DNA of 64,000 bases from contig OY726558.1 in NCBI GenBank assembly GCA_963383645.1, forward strand, positions 180,937,634-181,001,633. Direction: 5' to 3'. Positions 24,441 through 36,628 of this stretch are shown here, one piece after another (positions within the stretch are counted from its first letter, which is position 1; each line of letters begins with the position of its first letter). The DNA comes from Muscardinus avellanarius. Taxonomy: Eukaryota > Chordata > Mammalia > Rodentia > Gliridae. Below the pieces are notes generated by a model. It ran no database searches, was not told the DNA's origin, and was given only the letters and a program-made list of their open reading frames with translations. The position numbers and the translations under genes were made by a program.

Positions 24441-24790
24441 CTGACTGATTTTAAAAATTGCCATAAACCTAGACAGACATTTCTCAAAAATTAATACACA
24501 AAGGAATAACAGTTATATGAGAAAGTTCTTAGTATCACTAATTATCATGAAAATATATATTTGAAACACAATGAGATATCACCTCAATCCCATAAGAATT
24601 GCAATTATCAAAATGGAACTGCCATATCATCCATTATGGGTAATATGAGCAAAGAAAATAAAAAAGCTTTAAAAAGATACCTGAACTTCTATGTTTATTG
24701 TAGCACTACCGATAATACCCAATATACAAAACCAAGTTAACTCTCCTTTAACTCATGAATGGGTAAAGAAAATGTAGCACATATGTGCAG
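24441..24790 (+). mobile_element. Ancient LINE-1 ORF2 fragment
   Basis: 'agacagacatttctcaaaaa', 'cacaatgagatatcacctca' and 'gaatgggtaaagaaaatgta' follow the order of L1 ORF2 C-terminal DNA but with deletions. It ends at a (TTA)n stretch. Confidence 0.65.
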
Positions 24791-24794
24791 TGAT

Positions 24795-24970
24795 ATTATT
24801 ATTATTATTTTTTTTTAATTTATTTATTTTTATTGGTGCACTGTATTCATACATCATAGTAGGATACATACTTTTATAGACATACATGCACACTTTTCCC
24901 AGTCAGCCCCCACCCAATCCCCACCCCATTCTCTCCCTATCCCTCCCTCCCATGCTTGGCTTAGTAGTTG
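24795..24970 (-). mobile_element. LINE-1 3' UTR end, 5'-truncated
   Basis: A T-rich start, then 'tattggtgcactgtattcat', 'agacatacatgcacactttt' and 'catgcttggcttagtagttg'. Same subfamily 3' end as at 6.9 and 63.3 kb. Confidence 0.8.
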
Positions 24971-25179
24971 ACATCTAGTATTATGGCAATTTATCTAAAA
25001 TTAAAAATGATAATCTCACATAACAGTTTCATTTGTCTGATACCAAGCTTTTGATGACTTAAAGATAACATTTCAATATTTCTTTTTGCTTTCTTTCTTA
25101 CCAGAGAATATTTTTTTCTATTTTTTAGGTGAAACTATCATATATTTATATATTTATTTTTCAGAAAAAAATCTATCCT

Positions 25180-25865
25180 AATATGGAATATGGACTCTAG
25201 GTACCCAAAACGATCTTGAAAAAGAACAAAGCTAGAAGATATATATTTTCTGATTTCAAACCATATAAAGCTACAATAATTGAAACAGTGTAGTACTATT
25301 CTAAAGGCAGATCTATAAACCATTGGAGTTAAATAAAAGCCTAGAGCTAAATTCTTCCCTATATTGTCAAGTTATTTTTGACAAGGTTTCCACGAACATT
25401 TGGTGGTGGAAATATTAATCTTTTAACTAAATATTGTTAAAATATAATAATTACATGGAAAAGAATAAAATTGGACCCTTACCTAATCCCATATACAAAT
25501 ATTAACTCAAAATAGATAATAGACCTAAATATAAATCTTAAGACTATAAACATTTAGGAGAAAATCTGGGTCATTAAACCTCACAACATTGAAATTGGCA
25601 GTGATTTCTTGGTTATGATTTCAAAGGCACAGGCAACAGAGGAGTATACAAACTCCCTAAAAAAAAAAATTGTATATCCAAAGACAATGTAAACAGAGTT
25701 AACAGTTACTAATAGAATGGGATAAAATATTTCCAAATGCTATATCTGAAGGTGTATTAATATTCCAACTAGGAATCCTAGAAATTAACAACACTAAAGG
25801 CAAACAATACCCTTTAGAGATAGGTAAAAGACTAACATAAATAATGAATCTCCACAGATAACCAA
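25180..25865 (+). mobile_element. Ancient LINE-1 ORF2 fragment, left part
   Basis: 'aaagctacaataattgaaac', 'cataaatctt' type decay, 'gatttcaaaggcacaggcaa' and 'aacagttactaatagaatgg' match ORF2 DNA between the reverse transcriptase and the C-terminus. It stops abruptly at the ORF1-bearing insert. Confidence 0.75.
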
Positions 25866-26945
25866 TCTTAGTTGTTTGTTGGATGGAAAATCTTGTTTCT
25901 CTAGTTCTGGAGTGTGTTACCTATTTCTTCTTTGTAGTTAATCTCTTTGAGTATTTTCTCTAGTGCTGGTTTTGAAGACATAAATTCCTTCAGTTTCTGT
26001 TTGTCATGGAAGCTTCTTATTTCTCCTTCTAATTTGATAGAAAGTTTTGCTGGGTAGGAAATTTTTGGCTGGAAGTTGTTTTCTTTCAGAGTTTGGAATA
26101 TGTTACTCCAAGCCCTTCTGGCTCTCATAACTTGGTTTGGGAAGTCTGGAGTGATTCTAATTGGTTTGTCTCTGAATGTCACTTGGCCCTTTGCTTTTGT
26201 TGCCTTTAAGATTCTCTGCTTGGCTTCCACATTGGTCATTTTGACAATTATGTGGCGTGGGGATCCTCTTCTCCGATCCTGTCTAAAGGGAGTTCTATAA
26301 GTTTCCTGGACCTATGTATCGACCTCTTGCTCTATGTCTGGAAAATTTTCTGCTATTACTTCCTTGAAGAGATTGTTGATCCCTTTGGTTTCACTTTCTT
26401 TTCCCTCCTCTATTCCAATGATTCTTAGGTTAGCTCTCTTAAAATGGGCCCATATTTCTTCAATATCAGATTCCTGCTGTCGGATATTTTTTTCTAGATT
26501 AGAAACTATGCGTTCATTTTTGGATTGCTCATCTTCTAAGAGCGAGATTCTGTTCTCCATGTGTTCTAATCGGTTGTTTGTGCTTTGAATTGAGGCCTTT
26601 ACTTCATTAATTGCATCCTTTATCTCTTTTTGGCTCTCTCTGAGTTCTTTTCGAAGCACCTCTATTATTTCTACAGTTATTTTCCTGATTTGATCTTCTA
26701 GAAATCTCTGATTTTCAGTTTTATTGGGTTCTGATGTTGTGGGGTTGTGGGCATTTATTGCTCCAGTATTATTCCTCTTTCCCATGATTTCGGATGTTTG
26801 TGCCTTCTCTGGGTTCTTCCCTTGGGTCACTATGACTTCCCTTAAGGTGTTCTGGATCTCGAGTCAGTAGTATCTCGGACCCCACTACTCCTTTACTGGG
26901 TTTTATCACAGAGTCTCCGACCCAGAGAGTCGCTAGAGGCTGCAT
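25866..26945 (-). mobile_element. Younger LINE-1 piece containing the 5' UTR end and ORF1, inverted in an older L1
   Basis: About 1.08 kb that carries only the last part of an L1 5' UTR and the complete ORF1 span, with no ORF2 and no 3' UTR or poly(A). It sits inside an older plus-strand L1 that continues on both sides (25180-25865 and 26946-27362). Between the two old parts, several hundred bases of ORF2 are missing. I see no clear target-site duplication. Boundaries are accurate to about 15 bp. Confidence 0.7.
25901..26785 (-). pseudogene. LINE-1 ORF1 (RNA-binding chaperone of the L1 RNP) with one in-frame stop
   Basis: ORF1p trimerises through a coiled coil and coats L1 RNA. The frame from ATG at 26785 (MGKRNNTG..., Met-Gly-Lys start as in mammalian L1 ORF1p) runs 294 codons to TAG at 25901. 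One TAG at 26312-26314 splits it into about 157 and 136 codons with no frame shift. Residues about 25-120 are Glu/Lys/Leu heptad-like coiled coil (e.g. RLEHMENRISLLEDEQ). Then comes the RRM-like region (RANLRIIGIEEG) and after the stop the C-terminal domain (RHIIVKMTNVEAKQRIL; NFQPKISYPAKLS). Except for the stop it is intact, so this copy is much younger than its host L1. An upstream GTG-initiated extension to 26830 is not needed in a eukaryote. Confidence 0.9.
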
Positions 26946-27362
26946 TATCTCATTTGTAACAACATAAAGATCTTTGAATTAAGTGAAATAAGCCAGGCCA
27001 AAAAAAAAACCCCACAAGTTCTGCATAAAGTTACACATAGGTGGAATATAAAATATGATCTCATAGAAATTGAAAGTATATTAGTGGTTACTAGGGGCTA
27101 TGGAGAATAAAGAGGCAGGAATGATAGAGAAAAGTTGATCGATAGGTGAGATTTTACCATTACATAAGGCTAATAAGTTCTTATATGGTATTGTACTTTA
27201 GAATGAGTATAAATAACAACTATGGACTGCACCTATAAAATAGGAAAAATATTGTTTTTATTATGAAGAACTCATAAGTATCTGAAAAAAATGGACATTT
27301 TAACCAGATAGAAAATTTACACAAATATGCATATGTCAAAACATCACATTGTATAACAATAA
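26946..27362 (+). mobile_element. Ancient LINE-1 fragment, right part (ORF2 end and 3' UTR)
   Basis: It resumes at 'catttgtaacaacataaaga', then 'aagtgaaataagccaggcca' and 'tatgatctcatagaaattga', then decayed 3' UTR. Confidence 0.75.
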
Positions 27363-27368
27363 TATAAT

Positions 27369-27710
27369 TTTTTGCAGTACCTTAAATAGAACCCAAGGGC
27401 ATTGTACCTCCCAGCTACACACATCACTCTTTATTAGTCTTTATATTTTTTGAAACAGAATCTCACTGAGCTGTGAATGGCCTCGACTAAGTAGCTGAGG
27501 CTGTCTGCAAACTGTGATCCTCTGGTCTCTGCCTCCCGAATACTGGGATTACAAGCGTGCGCCACCTCTCCTGTCTTTATAGTCTTTTTATTTTTGAAAC
27601 AGGGTCTCACTTAGTAGGACCTAGCTAAGTAGCTGAGGCTGTTTGCATTTCAGTCCTCCAGTCTCTGCCTACCATATGCTGGGATTTCAGGGATGCACCA
27701 CCACGCCAGG
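27369..27710 (-). mobile_element. Trimeric SINE: one ID half with two B1 halves
   Basis: The plus strand has a T run, the ID half ('gggcattgtacctcccagct'), a first B1 half ending 'tacaagcgtgcgccacctct' (27575), then 'tttttgaaacagggtctcac' and a second B1 half ending 'gcaccaccacgccaggg'. The second half lacks its own ID part. This is either a B1-B1-dID element or a SINE inserted next to another. Confidence 0.75.
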
Positions 27711-27879
27711 GTTACCAATAATATTTATACATTTTGTTTTATGCATACACTTAAAAGTGCAAAAGAGAGTTGGAAAATTGTCTAATAATTATCATTTCTT
27801 AGACTTCTATTTACTTGTAAAAAAAACTCACTTCATCAGAAGTTACTTTATCTATATGAAACAACAGATTGTAAGCAAG

Positions 27880-28300
27880 AATGCTTAGAATAGCATTATT
27901 TGTAAGAGATTAAGTAGTTAATATATAAATGAGTTATGGTAGGGCCTTGCAATAGATTATTATACAGTAATAGATATTTAATATATACGCAACCAACAAA
28001 AGACTTAGAGACATAATCTTGTTTGGAAGATGGTAAACATAATCTGATTCTATGTATGTAAAATTTTAAAGTGAAAGTGAACTATATTGATATATTGATG
28101 AGGCATGTAAATTATAAGACAACCTCCAAAATATAAGCAAGTGCCAAGTTATCACTAATGTCTATAGTGGTAAACCTGGGAGAACAGATGTCATGCTGGA
28201 ATATGTTATACAGAAAGTTTCTATTCTTGGAAAGGTATATTTATGTTTTATCTTCTATTAAATGTGATCAGGGTATTACATTAAAATTAAATTAAATGCT
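27880..28300 (+). mobile_element. Possible very old LINE-1 3' region
   Basis: 'aatagcattatttgtaagag', 'ttattatacagtaatagata' and 'ctgattctatgtatgtaaaa' resemble ancient L1 ORF2/3' UTR DNA in order, but divergence is high. Confidence 0.4.
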
Positions 28301-30059
28301 GAGAAAATGTGATAGAGTGTTATTATCAAATAGAAGATAAAGGTTTATTTTGTATTGCACCAGATGGCAAATGTAATCATTGAGTGAAATTTAGAAGAGA
28401 TCAATACTTTCTTTCTTGAAAGCAGGAATTTTCTGACAATCGGTGGATTTTGTTTACTAGAAGCATTTTATGGATGTTGCATTGCATCCATTTATTTTTT
28501 TATTTCAATTTTCAAACTCATACACATATCCCAGTGGTTTTGGCCTGGAGTATTTCCAAAACCTTTTAAATGTCTCTCTATAAGTATGCTAATATTTCTG
28601 ATGGTCTTCTCTTCACTCAGGGGTGTAGAGATCTTTAGACATCAGTTCTTAGGTTCGCTAAAGATAAAAGTTATATGTTATCCTTTGTGAACCCATTTTT
28701 GAAAAATGCTTACTATTGCCTAAAATGTTCTTGTATGATTATTCTCTCAAGTGGGAATAAAGTAATAAGAGCAAATATAAACTGAAGTGGAAGAGTTAGG
28801 CAGAAGAGAAAACTCAAATAATTTACCATTAAAAAGGAACAAAAAGTTTCAAATCATGGGAATTTGGCAGAGCAAATAATGAACATTAGTGTTGTCTCTT
28901 AAATGCTCTTCATTTGAATTTATACAAAAATCTTTTTTTTTTTTGTATTTCCGATTTCTATGAGAAGCCAAAAGCAACCATGCTCTTAGTCATGCTTTGT
29001 TGATGATATGGTCTCTCACCCAATAAAAAGAATGGCTTCCAAAAACAATGTAGCATGTTGGATAATTGCTGTCAGAATGAACATTTCAGTAATAACTACT
29101 TCAAAACCAGAACTGTTGAATATTGGCAATCTCTTTTGTATCCAGATGGGTAACACCAAAACAATCTACCATTAGATTAATTCATTGTATGATATGAGGT
29201 AATATTTTATGGATCTTTTTATTCTGAAAACACATCAAAATGGTCTGAGAAAAACTAATAATTTCAGAAGTGAATTGGTTTTGGAATACATGCTTTATTG
29301 CAGATTTTATGCATATTTGTTTTATACTAATGCATGATCCCTAAAACCTTCAAGTTTATTTTTATTGAAACATGATTTCTGCAGATTATGGTGTTAGATA
29401 GCGAGGTTTGAATTTGAAACTGGTGTGAAAATTTGAGTTGCAAGCCTGAATATTCTTGGACTGACATGGCCTTATTTGACATCTACAGATCAACTCTGTA
29501 TAGCTGAAGTATTGTATGCATCTGTTTCTATTCTTAGCTGTGTATTGTTAACCTTGCCAGCCTCATTCATTTCTCTATTTCTAGTGCCCAAAATATATTG
29601 ACAATTTTTCTTTAATTTTAATGATTTTACTATGTCTGTATATACATTGAAATTTGCTTAAAGTTCATTGTTATACAGCTTGAAATCTGCTGGGGGCTTG
29701 GATATTCAAATGACCTCATAAATGAAGGGTATATGTAAAAATGTAACAGTTGGAAAATTAGTACATATAAACACATGTTTATACATACTTGAGAAATAAC
29801 ACATATGTTTGAGAAACAACAAGTATGTTTATACATTTCTTGAGAAATAAGGTTCATTTTTTATGTTACACATGATATATACTTAAAGTGTTAAATTTTG
29901 CTACATAAGGGATAGTCTCAGGGAAGCCAAGTCAACTTTCTGAGAAATCTTTGGTAGATTCATTGAAATATTGGTATTTTAATTAACTGGACCAACAAAC
30001 CTCAAAATATATTGAAGGTCCTGGACATTGAAATGTTATATGTTTCCTTTAAAATGCAC
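28301..30059. other. Single-copy AT-rich DNA
   Basis: No gene is seen. A diffuse tandem pattern of 'atgtttatacat..cttgagaaataa' occurs at 29772-29850. Confidence 0.5.
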
Positions 30060-30350
30060 AAGCAAGGGAGTAAGTGGGATACCAGAACTACTCCAGGTAA
30101 TGAAGAAGAAACCTCAGTGGAGCCAGGCAAGTAATCTATGAAAAAGAGAAGGGGAAGAGTAAGGTTTATTAATAGAATTACTACGATTGACTAGGTGCTA
30201 CATATGTGAAAATATCAATGTTAATCTCAGTATTCTGTATTGGGAAGGAGAGAAGTAGGGAGGGGGCTCACCAAGTGCTATGTGCATGTATATTACTGTC
30301 AGTATGATTTACATTATGATGTGAAACCATAATGCACCAATAAAAGCATA
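30060..30350 (+). mobile_element. LINE-1 3' UTR fragment, second 3' UTR type
   Basis: 'caccaagtgctatgtgcatg' and 'ccataatgcaccaataaaag' match the L1 tails at 33.2 and 39.8 kb, which use a 3' UTR different from the 'gcattgtagtcatacat' type. Confidence 0.65.
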
Positions 30351-31317
30351 TATGAATTTTTCTCCCTCAATGCCTAATTCATTAGTATAAAAATATGTAA
30401 GCTACATTAAGGTGAGAGCCAATTCTAGTTCATTTCTTTTTCCACTCTGAATTCTAAGACATTAACCTGGACTCTAATCCAGTATCTGAAAATACATGAT
30501 TTTAAGAAATAATAAAGCAAATAAATTAGTTTTATTGAGCTATACAATGTGCCAGATACATGTTTTGCATGCTCTAATACATTTCACATTCATCATAACT
30601 TTGAGTAGATAGTAATTTCTATCTAATTATATTAAGGATGTTATGTAAGGACACATAGTTAAAAATATCAGTAATTTGTATGCTGTGCATTAAAAAAGAA
30701 AATAATCTTTCCAAAGGAAATTCGGAGGCATTTTTTAATAATACTGAGTTGACTCGGCAAAAAAAAAAAAAAAAAAAAAAAATGGGAAAGGGTGAGCTAT
30801 CATTATCCCTTCATTAAACTATGTCTACGGATGTTGGCCAAAGTCAGCATAATGAGCCTATAATAAAGAAAAGTTGTTTTGACCTTTTTTCTTGTACTTT
30901 GTTCTAAAAGTTTGGTATTATCCTTTCTGTAAGACTTACTTATAAGCAGAGTCATTTTTATCAAAGCTAAAGGAAGATTTATTTTATTGTTTTTGTTCGT
31001 ATGATAAACTCTAATTTTACTTATCTTAAATAAATAGGTGCTTCCCCAGAAATACTGAATTTCTGCTATATGAAGAAACACAAAAAATGATGAGATTTCT
31101 TCAGAAAGATTACAATGTTAAAATAAGATGATAGCAATTGTCTTTGAAAAATATCAGTATGAAAAGAGACTATTATAATGAATTTTTGTGTAAAGGCAAT
31201 GTTGAAAAATTAGATATGGTTCTTGATACTACAAATGGGTTTCCAAAATAGTTTACGTAATTGTTAAATTTACATATTAAATACTTACTATGTAGAAATG
31301 AAAGACTTAATACAAGT
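30351..31317. other. Single-copy AT-rich DNA with a poly(A) run
   Basis: An A24 tract at 30759-30782 has no recognisable retroposon on its left. Nothing else is seen. Confidence 0.5.
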
Positions 31318-31516
31318 TCTGTGCCAGGGCCTGTAATCCCAGTACTCCAAAGGCTAACACAGGAAGATAGCAGGTTAGAGGCCAGCTTCAGCAATTTTGT
31401 CAGAGATTGTTTCAAAAAACAAAAATAATAAAAAGGACTGGAGTATAGCTTAGAGGTAGAATGCCCTTACCCTCAGTCTCCAACACCTAAAAACTAAATA
31501 AATAAATAAATAAATA
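31318..31516 (+). mobile_element. SINE, B1-dID-like, old, with (AAAT)n tail
   Basis: 'gccagggcctgtaatcccag', 'gaggccagcttcagcaattt' and 'tagcttagaggtagaatgcc', then an (aaat)n tail at 31495-31515. Confidence 0.85.
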
Positions 31517-31639
31517 GTGATAAACCTAATCCAAAACAGAAATACACATTCTCCTAAAGAACTTCTCAAACTGTTCACTCATGTCTTTGCTTCTATGTTA
31601 CTAAAATAAAATATCTATTTTATTTTATTTATATATTTT

Positions 31640-31755
31640 TATTTTTTGTGGTACTGAGGTTCCTGGAAGCTCTTCTATCTCAGGCCTACACTCCCAGATC
31701 CTCCTGTCTGCCTCCCAAGCGCGGGGATTACAAGCGTGCACCACCACGCCTGGCT
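31640..31755 (-). mobile_element. SINE, B1-dID-like, internally deleted
   Basis: The ID half ('ggcctacactcccaga') runs directly into the 5' part of the B1 half ('tcctcctgtctgcctcccaa'), losing about 90 bp including 'gggtctcactaagt'. The terminal 'acaagcgtgcaccaccacgc' is well conserved, so the element is not very old. Confidence 0.85.
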
Positions 31756-32639
31756 TAAATATTTTAGATATTATATCAAATATACACTTTAATTGTTATC
31801 ATCGACTACTATTTAATTAAAGTTATTCTACTTATCACCCGTATACAGGAGCTATTGTATAGTGAATTGAAGCACAGATAACCTGTTTATAGTTGCTAAG
31901 ATGATAAACTTAGTTACTAATTACTTAGTCTTTGGAAACTTGCAAGTCATTTACCACATATGGGTCTCAGAATGACCACAAATATAAACCAGAGGAAATA
32001 TTTTAAAGATTGAATAAAATAGTAATCATTAATTTTTGAGGAAGAAAATGTTTATGCTTGGTTTTTAGTGTTTCTACTAACCCAAAATCAATATAGCTAT
32101 GTTTTTCAATGTTATATTGTGTGCTGATTATAACTAAGTTGCATACTTAAACAATTCTTGAATTACATTGTAAGTCTTCTATAAAATTTTAAATAATTTA
32201 CATAAATTTTTAAATCAATATTAAAATAAGTATATCAATTCTAATAAAATAGATTAAATAAAATTACTTATTAAATATAAACATTAAATTATGAAATAAT
32301 ATGCATAGAATTAATGATAAATATAGATAAATTATATCTATAAAATAGTCACTTTCCTTATAGACAAATCATAAGCTTCACACTAAAAATAATTTAAAAA
32401 ATTTGTTGTACAAAATTATGCTGATGAATTCCAGTTAGAATTATCATAAAAAATTAGAACAGTTTTTCCATTTAGTTTAAGTAGAAAGCATTGTCCTGCT
32501 ATCAGTAAAACATAATCTAATTAAATTGAATATAAATTATAATTGAAATAATTAAATGAAGTAAATTTTACTTTTTTATTACTTTGTTTCAAGTTGTTTT
32601 CCTTGTAACTGAAATATTATCTCAATTGCTTCCATTCTT
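31756..32639. other. Very AT-rich single-copy DNA
   Basis: Nothing recognised. Confidence 0.5.
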
Positions 32640-33300
32640 TAATCAAGAAAAAATATACTTTTATATACTTTTAGTGGGATTGCAAATTAGTACAGATACA
32701 ATAGAGATCAGTATGGAAATTCCTCAGAATACTAGGAATGAAACCATATGGCTCAGTTATACCACTCTTCAATATTTTTCCAAAAGAATTGTCAGATCAT
32801 TTCAGTGATACATGTGTATCTGTGTTTATAGCAATAAAATATACAATGGCCACATTTTGGAACCAACCTAAATGTTCACCCATCAATAGATAAATGGATA
32901 AAGAAAATGTGGTACATACAAATAATGGAGTTTTACAGAACTCTATAAAATACCAAAATTATATCATTTGCATAAAAAAGATGTGTAGAACTAGAAAATA
33001 TAATGTTGAATGAGATCAGTCAATCTGAGAAAGTCAAGGGTCATATATTTTATCTCATAAGTGGAAACTAGAAAGATAGTAGAAAAAAAGGGACTTTAGG
33101 TAAATGAGAAGAAAGAGCAGGAGAGGCTTGCTAGCAATACTAATTTCCTATATAAAGGTATCAATGTCACCAATATGTATGGTGAAGGGTGGGTGGTGTA
33201 GTGGGATCTGGGGGAAAACACACCAAGTGCTCTGTGCATCTAGTCTTATATCACTTTGAGCGTCACTGTGATATAAAACTAAAATTCAGTGATAAATGTA
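32640..33300 (+). mobile_element. LINE-1 3' end (ORF2 C-terminus and 3' UTR, second 3' UTR type)
   Basis: 'tagtgggattgcaaattagt', 'aatggataaagaaaatgtgg', 'gaaagtcaagggtcatatat' and 'caccaagtgctctgtgcatc' appear in L1 order. The copy shares its 3' UTR with the one at 39.4-39.9 kb. Frames are broken. Confidence 0.8.
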
Positions 33301-33492
33301 GGAAAAAATCAAAGTTCCATTTGTTCTTTATTTCTTTTCTGGAATATTCTCTCAGCAAATTTATAAATATTTAACTTTTTGTTTGCTTTTGTTGTAATTG
33401 TTTATTGAAGCATTTTTTATGATGATTTATAAAATCTTTGTCAGAAAATTTTTATTTATTGCTTAATACTTTTTGTTTAATTTAAGTCTTCT

Positions 33493-33683
33493 TTTTTGTG
33501 GTAGTGCAGATGTAACCCAGGGTATTGTACCTCTCACATTGCAGCCCTATTTTTATTTTGAAACAGGATCTCACTAAGTTGTAAAGGGCTCACTAAGTAG
33601 CTGAGGCTGGCCTTGAATTCGCAAATCTCTTGTGAGAACCTCTCAAGTAATGGGATTACAAATGTCTGCCAGCATAGTTGGCT
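33493..33683 (-). mobile_element. SINE, B1-dID-like
   Basis: 'gtggtagtgcagatgtaacc', 'aacaggatctcactaagttg' and 'gggattacaaatgtctgcca' on plus. The flanks 'taagtcttctttt' and 'tgagtcttcttta' look like a target-site duplication. Confidence 0.85.
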
Positions 33684-35606
33684 TAGTTTGAGTCTTCTTT
33701 ACTCTTTAATATATATTTTATAATAGATTGGTAAATATAAATAAAGTATTGCTGTGAGTTCTGTCACACTAGCAAATCATCTAATACTTTAGAGATGAAA
33801 GTAAGAACAATAAAGTTAAGATAATTATGAATTAAAGAAAAATATAATATATAAATGCTACATGGATTCCATTCGTTACGTGATAATTTTCTTAAAGATA
33901 TTTGCATTATATCTAAGCTATAAAGGCCATTGGATTTATGTTTTTATAAGAACAAACTGGTTAAAGTCTTTAAGTAAATAAATCATTATGAATAGTTTTA
34001 ATCAGCAGAAATAAAGATACTGTTGTACCTTTATTAAAATAGAAGAAGAAATACATAGTATATTAGTTATCATGTGTTTATATTGCTTTTATAAAAGTCA
34101 TAAAATACCTTCAATCCTGTATATAATTGTTTTCTTTTCCTCAAAGCTTACTTTTATTTGAATAATTACAGTTATTGCTTTTAACCTACACGAGTTAAAA
34201 AAAAATTCTGGGTTGTAGTATATCATGCATGATCCCTGTCTTATAAAAATGTGTCAATAAAATAACTTGTACAATTTGAAATTTTGCAAAGGTGGGGCTC
34301 TTTCTTCCTGCAGTGTCACTGTGATAGAAGCTACTGATGACAGTGGAATAATCACATTTTCAGAAAACTGACCCAACCATGCTTCATTCCTCTCAAGCTG
34401 GAGTTGAAGAAGAGAAATGCACCAGCAAGACAGCCTTCTCTGTCAAAATTCCAAACAGCCAGACAGGTGTAACAGTTATTCGTTCTTATAAATAAAGATA
34501 GCAGCAGCCCCCTACTGGTAATGCTATTATAAAATTCATTTCTCTACACAATGCCTAAATGTCCTAGAATCCCTGTGGAGCCTCCCAATGTGACTTACAA
34601 TGAGCACGGGAACTGATTTTAGTGTTTGTTTAGAGACCTCTACTTAAGGTTAATATTTCTTTTTCAATACATTTTTATTGGTGCATTACATTTCTTATAA
34701 TATTTTTACAATTAGAGAATTATCCTACATGAACAGACAGATATTGATAGATACAAAGGAAATGTATCCTTCTGGAAATGTTTTAAATTTAAAAATTGGA
34801 TTAAATGTAGTCAGAAGTAACCCTGAGATAAATTTATTGTGAAGTAAGTATGTTCCATCCTCGAGATTCTAAAAGGTATATCAGAAACAGTGGAGTTTGA
34901 GTTGATCCATGGCATTATAGATTTTATAAAGTGTATTGCTTCTGATTCAAAAAAATGTTGTTAAATACCTTTCTTGCCATTTTGCTTTACCTGCAATTAG
35001 AAATAACCTCACCACACAATTTCTAGATCTGAAAAATTGAGTATATATTAGTAGGAAGGAAAGTAAGTTATTCAGACTAAGAAGAAAATGGAATCATGAA
35101 TACTTATTGAGTTATATGTTACCAAGGAATCCAAGGTTAAAGATTAGTTTCTTGATACAAATTGATATAAACTCCAATAACATAGCATACTCAATATCAT
35201 CTAAGCATCATGAAAAAAATTCATAGAGCTTGAAAAATATCTAAGATTTTAAGAAAAGTCTTGTTTTGAAGAAAATATGCACAATTTTCTGAATGTTGTG
35301 TTCATAATGTTAATCCAAATATATATGCCCATAATACCCAAATCCAAGCAGTAACAAAACAAGTACTAAAGTTAATATTTATGATTCAGAAATAGCATTC
35401 TTAGAAATATTGAAAAGAATAATAAAAAATGTAGTAAATTGGGAACATCATTAAAATAAAAGGAAAAAAAATAAGAAACCAAGTACTATTTAGAAAACCA
35501 ACATTACTCTTGAAGAGTATAAGAGGAAAAGAAGAAAAGATATAAAAATGACTGACATTGCTTACTTATCTAGGTATACTCTCTATGTTAGAATGTTTAT
35601 TATTCA
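33684..35606. other. Single-copy DNA
   Basis: Mostly AT-rich. At about 34285-34520 the base composition is more balanced and splice-like edges occur (see findings). A short 'ttttattggtgcatta' at about 34672-34688 may be the last bases of an L1 3' end. Confidence 0.45.
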
Positions 35607-35822
35607 GCCAGGCACTGTGGTGCACACTTTTAAATCTAGTACTTTGGAGACTGAGTCAGGAGGATCTGGGTCCATGGCCAGCCCCAGCTACTTAGTGAGA
35701 GGTCCTCTGCAACTTAGTGAGACCTTGTTTCAAACTAAACACTAAAAAAAATGTACTAGGGGTGGAGCTCAGAGGTAGAATGCCCCAGGCTCAATCCCCA
35801 GTACAGCAAAAAAGAAAAAAAA
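35607..35822 (+). mobile_element. SINE, B1-dID-like
   Basis: 'cagccaggcactgtggtgca', 'ctcagaggtagaatgcccca' and 'tcaatccccagtacagc', A-rich tail. The flanks 'atgtttattatt' and 'atgcttattatt' suggest a target-site duplication (11 of 12). Confidence 0.9.
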
Positions 35823-36512
35823 ATGCTTATTATTTAGTATAATAACATAATTGCCAATCATGCTTCTAAATTATGTATAAGTCATGATAAAATATTTTAT
35901 TGGGATAACAATGTCTGTATCTGTTTATAAATTAAGCAGGTGAAAACATATTAGTATTTTATTTTTTGACAGTAGAGATAGCACTCTTCATATTAAATAT
36001 TAACTAAATAATATTTGGTCTATCAAACTGAAATGCAATAAAATTTTTAAATGCCACAAGATGTGTTTTAACTCCATATATGCAATTTTTATTTTTTCAA
36101 TGTCTTAACTATAATCTTTTGTAATTTAAAATTTCACTGAGAGATTAAGAAGCAAAATCATCCTTTTGGGCACTGCTCATTTTCAAATGTACAGATTTAC
36201 TGCCTGAACAAGACATTGTTTATGTAGTTTATTTATGCTAACATAACTTTTTATTATTTAGTTTCCACTCAGGTATCATATATTACAAGTACAATATTGT
36301 TTCAACTTTTCATTGTCACAATTAAAACTTCAGAAAAAATATTAAAGTAACTATCAGAAAAAAAAATTTAATGATGAAATATTTTACTGCCATAAAGTAT
36401 TCATATGAACTCTAATCTATAAAGAAATAATAACTAACATTATTCATACAAAGTAGTGAAGTCATAAAGCATGGAAGGTTTTCCTAAAACTTTCAATTAG
36501 AAATTACATTTG
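35823..36512. other. AT-rich single-copy DNA
   Basis: Nothing recognised. Confidence 0.5.
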
Positions 36513-36625
36513 AAAGATACAGTCCAGATTATTTTTTATTCAGTGTATGGTTTTGGACCCTTTGTCAAAAATCAATGGGCTGTAAGTGTGTGGATTTGTT
36601 TTTGAGTCTTCTGTTCTACTCTATT

Positions 36626-36628
<3 letters not shown>

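Noticed and set aside
30759..30782. Poly(A) run as the tail of a processed pseudogene
   Set aside because: No recognisable gene-derived or retroposon sequence to its left and no evident target-site duplication.
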